From Cellulophaga sp. RHA19 (GTDB lineage: Bacteria > Bacteroidota > Bacteroidia > Flavobacteriales > Flavobacteriaceae), in assembly GCF_002813425.1 (NCBI RefSeq), contig NZ_PHUL01000001.1:2611001-2675000 (forward strand): 64,000 bases of DNA, in the 5' to 3' direction. The translations under genes and the position numbers were made by a program. Position 1 is the first letter of the stretch; each line of letters starts with the position of its first letter. Below are positions 26,573 through 36,490 of this stretch, piece after piece. The notes under the pieces were generated by a model, which did no database searches, had not been told where the DNA came from, and saw only the letters and a program-made list of their open reading frames with translations.

Positions 26573-27790
26573 TTAATCTTCAAAAACAGATGTTGAGTAG
26601 TTTATTGATGATTCATCATTAACAGCCTCTAAAGAGTTAAAATCTCTTTTGTTACTGTTGGTATAAGTAAAGGCTACTTTTTCTACATTACCTTGTCCTC
26701 GGTTAGACATTACATAGCCCATTCCATTTTTAGATCTTAAGTCTAAAGAAAAATCATCTTTGTCGCTATTAATTTTACTTCCTAAGTTTGCAGCAATACC
26801 AACTTTACGTTGTCCAACTTCTACCATATATATATCTAGTCCGCCATATCCTTTATGTCCGTTAGATGCAAAAAATAAAGAGTTTCCGTTTACTACTTTA
26901 GGATACAAGTCGTTTTTTTCTGTGTTTACTTTTTTTCCTAAGTTTTTAGCAACTCCAAATTCTCCTTTTGAGTTAATAGAAGCTACATATATATCAAACT
27001 TACCAAAAGTACCAGGCATATTAGAAGCAAAAAATAAACGTTTACCATCTTCAGAAACAGTAGGGTGCATTGCCGAGTAGTTTTTAGGTGCTAAAGCAAT
27101 TTCTTTTACGTTTTTCCATTTTCCGTTAACATTTTCAGCTCTATATATTTTATGAACTATTTCTTTTTTAGAAAAAATTCCGGTAGCTGGCTTCACATAA
27201 ACACCTTTACTAAAGTAAGCTGTTTTACCATCTGCAGTTACTGCAACTGGTGTTTTGTATGCATTGTGTTTATCTTTAATTTCTTCTAAGTAATTATTTT
27301 GCTGAGATACTGTTTCTAGAGAAGAATTACCTCTTGGGTTAAAACTATAGTCGCCATATTTACCAGCATAAGTAGTATTGTTTTTTTGCTTTGTAGTTTT
27401 ATAATCACTAGCAACAGCTTTCATCCAATCTTTATTGTCACTAGCATTGTCTGTAGTGCTTACACCAACTTTTTTAAGTGCAAATTGGTAACGTTCTTGG
27501 TAGCTATTGTTTAGCATTTTATCTTTGCTAACATCTTTTAGTTTCTTGTACCAAAAAATAGCTGTTTTGTATTTTTTTACTAAAAAGTTAGCGTTACCAA
27601 GATCTTCGTAAATCTCTTTGTCTGCGTAACCTAAGTTTTTAAGTTGTTTGTAGTTGTCAATTCTTTTTTGAACTTCTACGGTTGTAGTTTTTGAAGAGTT
27701 ATGAGCAACTGATTTTTGTGCTGATAACGAATAGCAAAAGAAAGTAGATATACATACTATTGCTGCTTTGTGGGTTATTAAATTTTTCAT
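26573..27790 (-). CDS. PD40 beta-propeller protein with TPR-like region
   Basis: The 405-residue protein has a signal peptide, a helical repeat region (about 40-110, YADKEIYEDLGNANFLVKKYKTAIFWYKKL) and PD40-type WD40-like repeats (about 185-375, TADGKTAYFSKG, SEDGKRLFFASNMPGTFGKFDIYVASI, NGNSLFFASNGHKGYGGLDIYMVEV). Such proteins are partners of PorP/SprF and OmpA-like proteins in T9SS and gliding gene sets; the peptidoglycan-binding OmpA domain often fused to PD40 is absent here. It is the upstream gene of the pair, 109 bases before the PorP gene. Confidence 0.85.
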   Translation of the reverse strand: MKNLITHKAAIVCISTFFCYSLSAQKSVAHNSSKTTTVEVQKRIDNYKQLKNLGYADKEIYEDLGNANFLVKKYKTAIFWYKKLKDVSKDKMLNNSYQERYQFALKKVGVSTTDNASDNKDWMKAVASDYKTTKQKNNTTYAGKYGDYSFNPRGNSSLETVSQQNNYLEEIKDKHNAYKTPVAVTADGKTAYFSKGVYVKPATGIFSKKEIVHKIYRAENVNGKWKNVKEIALAPKNYSAMHPTVSEDGKRLFFASNMPGTFGKFDIYVASINSKGEFGVAKNLGKKVNTEKNDLYPKVVNGNSLFFASNGHKGYGGLDIYMVEVGQRKVGIAANLGSKINSDKDDFSLDLRSKNGMGYVMSNRGQGNVEKVAFTYTNSNKRDFNSLEAVNDESSINYSTSVFED

Positions 27791-27928
27791 AAGATAAGGG
27801 GTTATATTATTCTTACATCAAAGATCTAGAATTAACCCGTTACTTATACTAGTAAATATTCATAGGTTTTTGTAAAAAAGGCTCATTTCATCGATTAAAA
27901 TCATTTTTTATATGCTGAAATGCACTTT

Positions 27929-28309
27929 TTAGAGCTTTTCGACTAGTTTTCCACATATAATTTCAAACTCAGCCTTTAACTGATTTTCATCAATAGGTTT
28001 ACGAATTATGTGCATTGGGTTTGTTTTATTTGCTCTTTCTATTGTAGATGCATCAGAGTTACCAGTTATAAAAACAAATGGTATTTGATAATCTTTATTT
28101 ATTACCTCTGCAACTTCAATACCGTCTTTATCTCCGCTTAATCCTATATCTAATAATATAATGTCTGGTGAAAAAAAGCGTAAGGCAGACATAGCCTCGT
28201 TACTATTACTTGCTGTTCTAACAATATTATTGTCTATACCTTCTATAATGCTCTCTATAAACATTTGGATAATCATATTATCCTCTACTATGAGTACTTT
28301 TAATGCCAT
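27929..28309 (-). CDS. Single-domain receiver (CheY-like) response regulator
   Basis: The 126-residue protein is only a receiver: VEDNMIIQMFIESI (acidic pair), phospho-acceptor Asp in IILLDIGLSGDKDGIEV (about residue 54) and Lys in IIRKPIDENQL. It has no output domain. It starts 3 bases after the histidine kinase stop and is almost surely its partner. Confidence 0.92.
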   Translation of the reverse strand: MALKVLIVEDNMIIQMFIESIIEGIDNNIVRTASNSNEAMSALRFFSPDIILLDIGLSGDKDGIEVAEVINKDYQIPFVFITGNSDASTIERANKTNPMHIIRKPIDENQLKAEFEIICGKLVEKL

Positions 28310-28312
28310 AAT

Positions 28313-29872
28313 TTATGATGTTTGTTCTATTTCTTGAAATGTGATGATGTAATTTGTTCCTTTTTTAGAGTTGTCTTTTTCTATGTTACCTCTAAGTTGT
28401 AGGGCTAGCTTGTGTATAAGTTTTAAACCCAGTGATTTTGTGTTTCTAAAATTTATACTTTTTGGAAATCCTTTTCCGTTATCTCCTATTAATAGTAAAA
28501 AATTTGGGTACACCAGTTTTTTTACTTCAATACTTAAAGTACCCTCTTCTGTATTTGTAAAGCCGTACTTTAATGAATTTGTAATTATCTCGTTAATCAT
28601 TAAACCTAATGGTACAGAGGTATCAATATTTAAAAATAAATCTGTTGCTTTAATGTCTAATTTTATGTTTGTGTTATTGCCTTTCATAGAAATTAGCATT
28701 GTGTTTGCTAATTGGCTCATATACTCACCATAATTAATTCTACTTAAGTCATTAGAGCGGTATAACATTTCATGAATAATAGCCATTGAGTTTATTCTAT
28801 ATTGGCTATACCTAAATAAAGCTCTAGTTTCTTCGTCTTTAATAAAGCTAGACTGCAGGCTTAATAAGCTAGTTATAACCTGTAAATTATTTTTTACTCT
28901 ATGGTGTATTTCTTTTAAAAGTGTATCTCTTTCTGATAATCTAGACTCTACTGTATGGTTTAATTGAGATATATTTTCGTTTTTAATGTATAGGCTATAT
29001 ACAATAATTAAAAAAATGAGCAATCCTAAATTAAGTAAAGCAGCATTCTTATAGGTCTCAAACTCAAACAGAGCAATTTTTTCTTTGGTATTATTGGTTT
29101 TGTGTGTTGTATATATGGTCCAATTGTGGTTGCCCTCTAAGCTTAATTGTTTTGTAAAAAATAAATTATTACCATTTTCATCTTTTTTATTAAAGTCTAC
29201 GTCATCTTTTTTATATAATTTTTTACTGTCTCCATAGAATATTTCACCTTTTGCATTTAAAATGGTTAGGTTATAATTATCTAAGTTTTTAAACCAGTTT
29301 TTTGCATTTAAGTTTAAACCAACAATTCCTTGTAATTTTTTATTTGCATATACTGGTGTAAAAAATCGTATTGTTGGTCTGTATGGTTTTTCAATTTGTT
29401 TTTTCTCTACATTAAGATCTAAATGAGAAACATAAACTTCGTTTTTATGTAATTGTATAGCTTCTTTAAAGTAATACCTGTTAGATTTATCTTGAAATTT
29501 TTCAGATGAAGTTAAAGAGTCTATATCTACACGTATAACTTCTATACCTTTAGAGTTAATTAATCTAGCCTGAAAATAATTTGGGTCTACATCTATAAAA
29601 CTTTTTAATTTTTTTTCAATTTCTAAGATAGATACGTTATTTTCTAAATCTAATTCTACTAATTGACTAATAAATAATACGTTTTTTCTACTAATATTAT
29701 ATAATTCATTTAGTTTTGATTCTGATTCTACTAGCTTGTTGGTAGATTTAATACTCTCTACCAAAACTATATTTTTTGTGTACGACTGTACTTGATTATA
29801 TGAAACGTTCCATATAATCACAGAAATTATCAAGAATAGTACTACAGATATGAGTATGAGTTTTTTGCCCAT
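28313..29872 (-). CDS. Membrane histidine kinase with extracytoplasmic Cache-type sensor
   Basis: The 519-residue protein has an N-terminal helix (about 4-24), an extracytoplasmic domain to about 265 resembling Cache sensors (DPNYFQARLINSKGIEVIRVD, FFTPVYANKKLQGIVGLNLN), a second helix (about 275-295), a HisKA_2-type phospho-acceptor helix pair with His in LKEIHHRVKNNLQVITSLLSLQ (about 317-338), and an HATPase domain with NEIITNSLKYGF and GDNGKGF. HisKA_2 kinases typically signal to single-domain receivers such as the neighbour. The sensed signal is unknown. Confidence 0.92.
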   Translation of the reverse strand: MGKKLILISVVLFLIISVIIWNVSYNQVQSYTKNIVLVESIKSTNKLVESESKLNELYNISRKNVLFISQLVELDLENNVSILEIEKKLKSFIDVDPNYFQARLINSKGIEVIRVDIDSLTSSEKFQDKSNRYYFKEAIQLHKNEVYVSHLDLNVEKKQIEKPYRPTIRFFTPVYANKKLQGIVGLNLNAKNWFKNLDNYNLTILNAKGEIFYGDSKKLYKKDDVDFNKKDENGNNLFFTKQLSLEGNHNWTIYTTHKTNNTKEKIALFEFETYKNAALLNLGLLIFLIIVYSLYIKNENISQLNHTVESRLSERDTLLKEIHHRVKNNLQVITSLLSLQSSFIKDEETRALFRYSQYRINSMAIIHEMLYRSNDLSRINYGEYMSQLANTMLISMKGNNTNIKLDIKATDLFLNIDTSVPLGLMINEIITNSLKYGFTNTEEGTLSIEVKKLVYPNFLLLIGDNGKGFPKSINFRNTKSLGLKLIHKLALQLRGNIEKDNSKKGTNYIITFQEIEQTS

Positions 29873-30314
29873 AGTATAGGTGGAAAAAAGGGGGTTAAAG
29901 GTTTGTAACTTTTAAATGGTACTATAAAGCTACAAAATACTTCTTGTTTATGTAGTATTTTTAACACCTAAAATTTTAACTATTTTGTTACAATAGTATA
30001 GAAAGCAGGCATTTAATTATAGACTGTATCTTTTTATGTATGGTTGGTAAATACTAATTTGTTCTTTTTTTACCTAAATGTTAAAGACTTCTTAATTAGT
30101 TATTTGATATTTGTATTGTTTATGTTTTTATGAACTTTTATATTTATTATTTATCTGTAAGTTTGCTTATTTATTACAGATTATTCTTTTAATAATATAG
30201 TCTTATCTTACATAAAATGTAGTTAAGTATTGCATTATAGAATAGCTTAATCCTTTTGTTTTAAATTAATTAAATTATGTAGTATTTATTTTTATTTCTT
30301 TATAAGAAATTACT

Positions 30315-30322
30315 TACCTTTG
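30315..30322 (+). promoter_or_regulatory. -7 promoter element
   Basis: TACCTTTG fits TAnnTTTG; predicted transcript start near 30327, 34 bases before the short ORF at 30361. No TTG at the expected -33 distance. Confidence 0.5.
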
Positions 30323-30360
30323 AATTCCCCAAGCATTTTACAAACTTAATTATTTACGAT

Positions 30361-30477
30361 ATGAAGAAAATTGTACTCAAATTCTACTTTATTGCTAAAA
30401 ACAAGTTTTTGGCTTGTAACTCTTTCTATAATAACTATTTAAAATTTAGTCATTCTATATTAGGCTGTACAGCTTAA
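30361..30477 (+). CDS. Short ORF, possible leader peptide
   Basis: An ATG-started frame of 38 codons, MKKIVLKFYFIAKNK followed by a Cys- and Tyr/Phe-rich stretch and ending ILGCTA. It follows a good -7 element and lies 350 bases ahead of the secreted-enzyme gene in the same direction. It may be a leader peptide or chance; no homology known to me. Confidence 0.35.
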   Translation: MKKIVLKFYFIAKNKFLACNSFYNNYLKFSHSILGCTA

Positions 30478-30830
30478 AGTTTTGTTTTATAAAAAACATA
30501 TAGTGTGTAATTATACAATATAGCTGCTTTTTAGATTACAGTTAATACTCTAACAGGTTATATTATTAGTTGTAGCTGTGCTTTTTTATGAAAACAGACT
30601 TTTGCTCTTACATAAAAATATAATAAATCTTATGACTACTTACTAAAGTTTTTTAAACAAAAAAGTATAGACATTAGAAAGTTCCTTGTGCGTAAATTTT
30701 ATAATTTATCTTCAAGGGCAATAGGACTGGTATGTCTATTCTTATCTGTTAAAAACAAAGTCAAAATCTTTTATTTAGGTCATAAGTAATTTATTATCAA
30801 TTAATTAATTCTTAATTTAATTTTACTACT

Positions 30831-33800
30831 ATGAAATTATTAAAACCTTTTTTATTAGTTACATGCTTGTTTGTAAGCGTGTTTTTAAAGGCTCAAACTC
30901 CAGACGGAGAACTAAAACGATGGCACAAATTATCGTTAACATTTAATGGGCCAAGTACAACAGAGACCTCTAACCCAAATCCATTTTCAGATTACAGGTT
31001 AGACGTTACATTTACACACATAAGCAGTAGCAGAAGTTATACTGTGCCTGGTTATTTTGCAGCTTGTGGTGATGCAGAAAACACAGGTTGTAGCTCTGGT
31101 AATAAATGGAGAGTAAATTTTGCTCCGGATGATATTGGAGCTTGGAACTGGACAGCTGTTTTTAAGTCAGGATCAAATGTAGCTATTAATGGTGGTGGTT
31201 CTAATGCAGGATTTATGAATGGTGCAACCGGAACCTTTAACATTGCAGAATCTGATAAATCTGGTAAAGATTTTAGAAGAAAAAACCTAGGTAGGCTACA
31301 GTATGTGGGAGAACACTATTTAAAACATACTGGTACTAACCCTAATAAACCAAATGGTCCTTGGTTTTTAAAAGTAGGCGCAGATTCTCCAGAAAATAGG
31401 TTTCACTACGTAGATTTTGATGGTACACCTGGTAACACAGCAGGTGGTAACAAAAGTAAAACTTGGCAAGCACATACTAGAGATTATGTAGCTACAGATG
31501 CTAGTGCTTATACCTGGAACGGTGGTAAAGGAAAAGGTTTGCTAGGTTCTATTAATTACTTATCTGGTCAGGGAGCAAATGTGATATCTTTTTTAACATG
31601 GGCAGCTGGTGGTGATGATGGTGCTGTTTTTCCTCATATATTAAAAGTTTCATCAAGCGATTATTCTAGTACGGGTAAATCTGGACAATGGAATAAATTA
31701 CATAAAGATAGGTTTGATGTATCTAAACTTGCCCAGTGGGAGAAAGTGATGGAATACGCTGATAAAAAAGGAATGTATCTGCATTTTAAAACAATGGAAA
31801 CAGAGAATTGTGAAAAAATGGATGGTCATACTTTTGGTAGAGAAAGAAAACTGTATTACCGCGAGTTAATTGCTAGATTTGGTCACCATTTGGCATTAAA
31901 CTGGAACTTATCTGAAGAAACGACACTTAAAGATGAAGTTGTAAAATCTACAGTTAATTACATAAAAAACCTAGATCCGTATAAGCACCATATTGTATTA
32001 CACACATATCCAGGACAACAAGACCAAAGATACAATCCGTTAATTGGTAATAAATCTAACCTTACAGGTGTATCTGTACAAACAAGTCAAAATAATGTAC
32101 ATAAAGATATACGTAGATGGGTAATAAACTCAAGAAATGCTGGTAGAAAATGGGTGGTAGCAAATGATGAGCAAGGTAGTGCAACACAAGGTATTATGGT
32201 GTCTGACAAGCAGGTTAGAGAAAAAGTACTTTGGGCAACATTTTTAGCTGGTGGTGCTGGTGTAGAGTATTACAGTGGTTACACTAGTGATGATGGAGAT
32301 CTTAACGGTCAAGATCATAGAAAAAGAGGAGCTAAATATAAAGAAGGAAGCTATGCTCTTAACTTTTTTAATGAAAACCTTTTATCTGGTATAACAAAAA
32401 TGGTTTCAGATGATGGTATTACTGCAGATAGTAAAGATTATGTTTTTGCTGAAGAAGGAAAAACATATGCTATTTACAGACCAAACGGAGGAAGCACATC
32501 TTTAAGCTTACCTAGTGGTAACAATAAATATAATGTGCAATGGTTTAACCCTAGAGCAGGAGGTAATTTAACAGCTAAAACTACTTTGGGTTCTAATTTA
32601 GTAGCTCCAGATAATAATGACTGGGTTGCTTTAGTTACAAGTAAAAATGACGACGGTAATGCAGGTGGTTGTACTAATAACCTAGCAGCAACACTAACTC
32701 AAGATGCTTATTTGCAAGGAACAACAAGGTTTAATAACGGCGATTTAAGAGTTGAGAGTGGTAAAAGACTGGCTTACCTACAATTTACCGTACCAGCAAC
32801 AACTAAAACGGTTACAAGTGCAAAACTAGAGTTAACAGTTTCTAGTGATGGTGGTAATGGCTTAATAGAGGTTTTTAAAGGTAGTGCAAACAGTTGGTCA
32901 GAGGCTAACTTGTCTAATTCTAACAAACCATCAGAAGGTGTTAAATTAGGATCATTAAATACCAATTACAGTATTGGTAATACATACACTTGGAACCTGT
33001 CTAACGTAACACCAGGACAAACAATTTCTTTAATTGTAAAGCAAACAGGTGGTAATGATGTTTCTTTTTCTTCAAAAGAAGGAGTGGCTTCTCCAAGACT
33101 TATTTTAAATATTGAGTGTGATGAAGTTAGTAGTGCAGTTGATACTTCTATTTCTTTACCAGGAATTTTAGAAGCAGAAAGTTTTACAGATCAATTAGGT
33201 ATTGAAGTAGAAAACACATCTGATGTTGGTGGAGGAAAAAACATTGGATATGTAGAAAGTGGTGATTTTACCAGCTACAAAGTAAGTGTAGCAGAAGCAG
33301 GTGTTTATAAAGTGCAGGCTAAAGTAGCAACAAAAACTACAGGAGGTAAAATTAAGATTAATGCAGATGGTACCAGTGTTGGTGAACTAACAGTTGCAAA
33401 CACAGGAGGCTGGCAAACTTGGCAAACGGTAAGCACAACTGTTAATTTAGAAGCAGGAGAGCAAACACTTCAATTAAACTTTACAGGTGGTTCTGGTTAT
33501 TTATTTAATGTAAATAAGCTAATTTTTGAAGAAGATGTTACTACCGTAGAGCCTGGCAATGATTGTATTGCTGTAGAAAAAAATGGAGTAGTAGCTGTAG
33601 AAGCAGAACATTTTCATAGTCAGTCTAAAGATGGAGATAGAAAATGGTATACTTTTAATGAAACTACAACAGGTACTACAACTCCAGATCCAGATGCAAA
33701 CCACTATAACGGAGCAAGTGGTAGTGGATATTTAGAAATTTTACCAGATACAAGGGTAACTCACAGTGACCCTCTTAACGCTCAGAGTTTCTCTAATCAA

Positions 33801-34442
33801 CCAGGAAAAATAGCAATAGTAGATTACAAAGTAAAGTTTACTAGTCCAGGAAAGTATTTTGTATGGGTAAGAGCATACTCTACAGGATCTGAAGATAATG
33901 GTGTACACGTTGGTATTAATGGTACTTGGCCAGCTTCAGGACAAAAAATGCAATGGTGTTCTGGTAAACAGCAATGGACTTGGGAGAGCAAACAACGTAC
34001 AAATGCAAATCATTGTGGAGAACCACAAAAAATATTTGTTGATGTACCAAGTGCAGGAGTGCATACAATTTCTTTTTCAATGAGAGAGGATGGGTTTGAG
34101 ATGGATAAGTTTGTACTTTCTAAGACGTATACTAAACCTGTTGGATCTGGACCAGAAGAAGTTTTAGAGGGCTGTTCTAGTTCTAGTTCTAGAAGTGCTG
34201 CTGTTACTTTAAAAGTTATGAGTAGTGAGGTTAAAGTTTTTCCTAACCCTGCACAAGATTATATAACTGTTTCTGGTGTTACTACTGGAGAACAAATTAT
34301 TGTATATGATTTTACAGGCAATGTAGTACTTAAAAAAGTAGCTAGTACTACAGCTGAAACCTTAGATGTATCAACCTTAAAATCGGGTAAATATATAATT
34401 AAAACTCAAGGAGAAAAAGGCATTCATTTTTTAAAAAAATAA
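30831..34442 (+). CDS. Secreted multidomain glycoside hydrolase-like protein (DUF5060, CBMs, T9SS type A tail)
   Basis: The 1203-residue protein has, in order: signal peptide (1-21); DUF5060 beta-sandwich (about 25-140); a barrel-like domain (about 145-510) with acidic candidates in LNWNLSEETT (about 362) and VVANDEQGS (about 448), resembling clan GH-A; a beta-sandwich (about 515-615); a DNRLRE/CBM96-like domain (about 620-765); a CBM6 (about 770-905, GGGKNIGYVESGDF); a second CBM6-like domain (about 910-1105); and a T9SS type A tail (KVFPNPAQDYITVSG to FLKK). It should cleave an extracellular polysaccharide at the cell surface. The exact glycosidase family and substrate are not decided by sequence reading. 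Confidence 0.82.
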   Translation: MKLLKPFLLVTCLFVSVFLKAQTPDGELKRWHKLSLTFNGPSTTETSNPNPFSDYRLDVTFTHISSSRSYTVPGYFAACGDAENTGCSSGNKWRVNFAPDDIGAWNWTAVFKSGSNVAINGGGSNAGFMNGATGTFNIAESDKSGKDFRRKNLGRLQYVGEHYLKHTGTNPNKPNGPWFLKVGADSPENRFHYVDFDGTPGNTAGGNKSKTWQAHTRDYVATDASAYTWNGGKGKGLLGSINYLSGQGANVISFLTWAAGGDDGAVFPHILKVSSSDYSSTGKSGQWNKLHKDRFDVSKLAQWEKVMEYADKKGMYLHFKTMETENCEKMDGHTFGRERKLYYRELIARFGHHLALNWNLSEETTLKDEVVKSTVNYIKNLDPYKHHIVLHTYPGQQDQRYNPLIGNKSNLTGVSVQTSQNNVHKDIRRWVINSRNAGRKWVVANDEQGSATQGIMVSDKQVREKVLWATFLAGGAGVEYYSGYTSDDGDLNGQDHRKRGAKYKEGSYALNFFNENLLSGITKMVSDDGITADSKDYVFAEEGKTYAIYRPNGGSTSLSLPSGNNKYNVQWFNPRAGGNLTAKTTLGSNLVAPDNNDWVALVTSKNDDGNAGGCTNNLAATLTQDAYLQGTTRFNNGDLRVESGKRLAYLQFTVPATTKTVTSAKLELTVSSDGGNGLIEVFKGSANSWSEANLSNSNKPSEGVKLGSLNTNYSIGNTYTWNLSNVTPGQTISLIVKQTGGNDVSFSSKEGVASPRLILNIECDEVSSAVDTSISLPGILEAESFTDQLGIEVENTSDVGGGKNIGYVESGDFTSYKVSVAEAGVYKVQAKVATKTTGGKIKINADGTSVGELTVANTGGWQTWQTVSTTVNLEAGEQTLQLNFTGGSGYLFNVNKLIFEEDVTTVEPGNDCIAVEKNGVVAVEAEHFHSQSKDGDRKWYTFNETTTGTTTPDPDANHYNGASGSGYLEILPDTRVTHSDPLNAQSFSNQPGKIAIVDYKVKFTSPGKYFVWVRAYSTGSEDNGVHVGINGTWPASGQKMQWCSGKQQWTWESKQRTNANHCGEPQKIFVDVPSAGVHTISFSMREDGFEMDKFVLSKTYTKPVGSGPEEVLEGCSSSSSRSAAVTLKVMSSEVKVFPNPAQDYITVSGVTTGEQIIVYDFTGNVVLKKVASTTAETLDVSTLKSGKYIIKTQGEKGIHFLKK

Positions 34443-34451
34443 TTAACCTAT

Positions 34452-34485
34452 AGCTATTTGGGAGTATATCCCAAATAGCTTTTTT
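34452..34485 (+). terminator. Terminator after the glycosidase-like gene
   Basis: A 12-bp perfect stem AGCTATTTGGGA / TCCCAAATAGCT with a 5-base loop and a T run; it lies between this gene and the next, 14 bases before the next ATG. Confidence 0.92.
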
Positions 34486-34499
34486 AAAAATTAAAAATT

Positions 34500-36437
34500 A
34501 TGAAAACTTCTCTTTTTAAACAAGTTTGTAATGTTGTTAGCTGCTTAGTTTTTTTATTATTAATAGGTCAAAAAGTAAGTGCTCAATTAAAAGTAGGTGA
34601 TCCAGGAGTAACGTTTGATGCTAGTAAGTATGATAACCGTTACCCGCAAATGAAAGAATGGCAAAAAGCCGGTGTTAGAGGTGGTATTCCGTTTTTAAAA
34701 GATGTAAAAATTGTAAAAACACTTACAAACGGAGCAAATAGTGACGCTATTAATAGTGCTATAAATGATGCATCTAAACAAAGTGGGTTAGTAGCAGTTT
34801 TACTTAAAAATGGAACTTATACTATTGATAAGCGAATTAAAATGAAATCTAATGTCTCTTTAATAGGAGAAAGCAGAGATAATGTAAAGTGTATTATAAA
34901 AATGAACAGTGGTGATGCTTTTAGTTTTTATAAGGTTCGTAAAAGTGGTATTTACACACTAACTATACAAGGTAGTTGGGGAAAACCTAAATACGACTGG
35001 AACTATAGTTTGGATGCTAATGATGAGCTAAAAAGTAACAATAATATCTCTGTTAAGTTTAATGACTCTGAAGATTGTTGGTTAGATAAAGTTAACATTT
35101 TAAATTCTGCTAGAGATCCTGTTAGAGTACCAGCAAATCATATAACGTTAAGAGATTTAAACGTTGATGGTGCGCATAAAAAAGCAGGTGGCGCACAAGG
35201 ATATTTTTTTATTCAAGGTGCATATAACTTAATTACGGGTTGTAAGGTTACACATTTAAGACATATTTCTTTACAAGGAGGTAATGTAGAGTACAATGTG
35301 GTTTATGATAATGATTTTAGACAAGAGGTAAGTTTCCATAGCGGAGATAAAGGCAATAATTTAATAGAGAATAATAAAATTACTTTGCCTTTTGATATGC
35401 CAAACTCTAAAGCAGATACACCTAATGCGGTTTACAACAATAGTAATGAACCTAACTATTATGCTATTATGGGACCTTGGTCTAGTCAGCATCAAAACTC
35501 AGAAAAGCCTAATTTTATTTTTAAAAATAACTGTTTAGAAAAAAACCATAATAATGCTAGGCCTTGGTCTAATCCTAGTTTATTATATAAGGGACCTAGA
35601 CAAGTAAAGCCATCTAATCCTGCTACTAATTTCCCTGCATTATCTGCAAGTTTAACACCTAAGGGAGGTACATTGTATCCTATGATTTTGAGTAAAAATA
35701 CAGGAGGCTCTAATGCTTGTAATAGTACAGTAACGGTTGCTGGGGCTAATGATGCATACTTACAGCAATCAGCTAAATATAATACTAATGAGTTAAGAGT
35801 AGAGGGCAATGAACGAGTTAGTTACTTGCAGTTTAAAATACCTGCTAATTCTGCATCTATTGTAAATGCTAAGTTGCAATTAACTGTGTCAACAGATAGT
35901 GGTAGTGGCCGAATTGATGTTTTAAAAGGTAAATCTAATAGTTGGACAGAAGATAACTTGTCTACTACAAACAAACCTTTACAAGGTGCTAAATTAGGTA
36001 CATTAACAACTACTTATACAAAGGGTGAAACTTATAGTTGGACACTAACGGACTTGCAACCAGGAGAAACTTTAACCTTAGTTGTAAAACAAGTTAATGG
36101 TAACGATGTTTCTTTTTGGTCTAAAGAAGGTGTAAAACCACCAAAATTAGAGCTAAAGTTAAGTTGTAATTCAGCTGCTTCTAAAAGCATACTAAGTTTA
36201 GAGGAAAAAGAACTTACATCTGCTATAAAAGTATATCCTAATCCTACGCAAAATTATGTAACAGTTTCTAATATAAAAGCAGGTCAGGAGCTTATTATTT
36301 ATGATTTTTCAGGAAATGTAATATTTAAAAAAGTAGCTAATAGTTCTGCAGAAACCTTAGATACTTCTGGTTTAAAACCAGGAAAATATATAATTTCAAT
36401 TCAAGGAAAAAAAGGCATTCAATTTATAAAAAAATAA
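34500..36437 (+). CDS. Secreted right-handed beta-helix protein with DNRLRE domain and T9SS tail
   Basis: The 645-residue protein has a signal peptide (1-28), a parallel beta-helix (about 40-395, with repeated turns such as MKSNVSLIGES, NHITLRDLNVDGA and GNNLIENNKITLP), a DNRLRE/CBM96-like domain (about 400-550) closely similar to that in the upstream protein, and a T9SS type A tail (KVYPNPTQNYVTVSN, ending FIKK). Beta-helices of this sort are found in polysaccharide lyases and hydrolases; no catalytic motif was recognised. It directly follows the glycosidase-like gene and likely attacks the same polymer. Confidence 0.8.
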   Translation: MKTSLFKQVCNVVSCLVFLLLIGQKVSAQLKVGDPGVTFDASKYDNRYPQMKEWQKAGVRGGIPFLKDVKIVKTLTNGANSDAINSAINDASKQSGLVAVLLKNGTYTIDKRIKMKSNVSLIGESRDNVKCIIKMNSGDAFSFYKVRKSGIYTLTIQGSWGKPKYDWNYSLDANDELKSNNNISVKFNDSEDCWLDKVNILNSARDPVRVPANHITLRDLNVDGAHKKAGGAQGYFFIQGAYNLITGCKVTHLRHISLQGGNVEYNVVYDNDFRQEVSFHSGDKGNNLIENNKITLPFDMPNSKADTPNAVYNNSNEPNYYAIMGPWSSQHQNSEKPNFIFKNNCLEKNHNNARPWSNPSLLYKGPRQVKPSNPATNFPALSASLTPKGGTLYPMILSKNTGGSNACNSTVTVAGANDAYLQQSAKYNTNELRVEGNERVSYLQFKIPANSASIVNAKLQLTVSTDSGSGRIDVLKGKSNSWTEDNLSTTNKPLQGAKLGTLTTTYTKGETYSWTLTDLQPGETLTLVVKQVNGNDVSFWSKEGVKPPKLELKLSCNSAASKSILSLEEKELTSAIKVYPNPTQNYVTVSNIKAGQELIIYDFSGNVIFKKVANSSAETLDTSGLKPGKYIISIQGKKGIQFIKK

Positions 36438-36446
36438 TAATCAAAA

Positions 36447-36478
36447 GCCGCTTAGCTATTATAGTTAAGCGGTTTTTT
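36447..36478 (+). terminator. Terminator between the two beta-helix genes
   Basis: Stem CCGCTTAGCTAT / ATAGTTAAGCGG (one G-T pair) followed by a run of six T. The next ATG is at 36491. Confidence 0.88.
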
Positions 36479-36490
36479 AATACTCTTACT

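Larger units (their letters stand above)
29873..30830. other. Long intergenic region upstream of the secreted glycosidase gene
   Basis: About 960 AT-rich bases. It holds one short ORF with its own promoter element (separate entries) and a structured stretch at 30684-30717 (CCTTG/CAAGG enclosing TAAATT/AATTTA), in the probable leader of the gene at 30831. No other gene seen. Confidence 0.5.
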
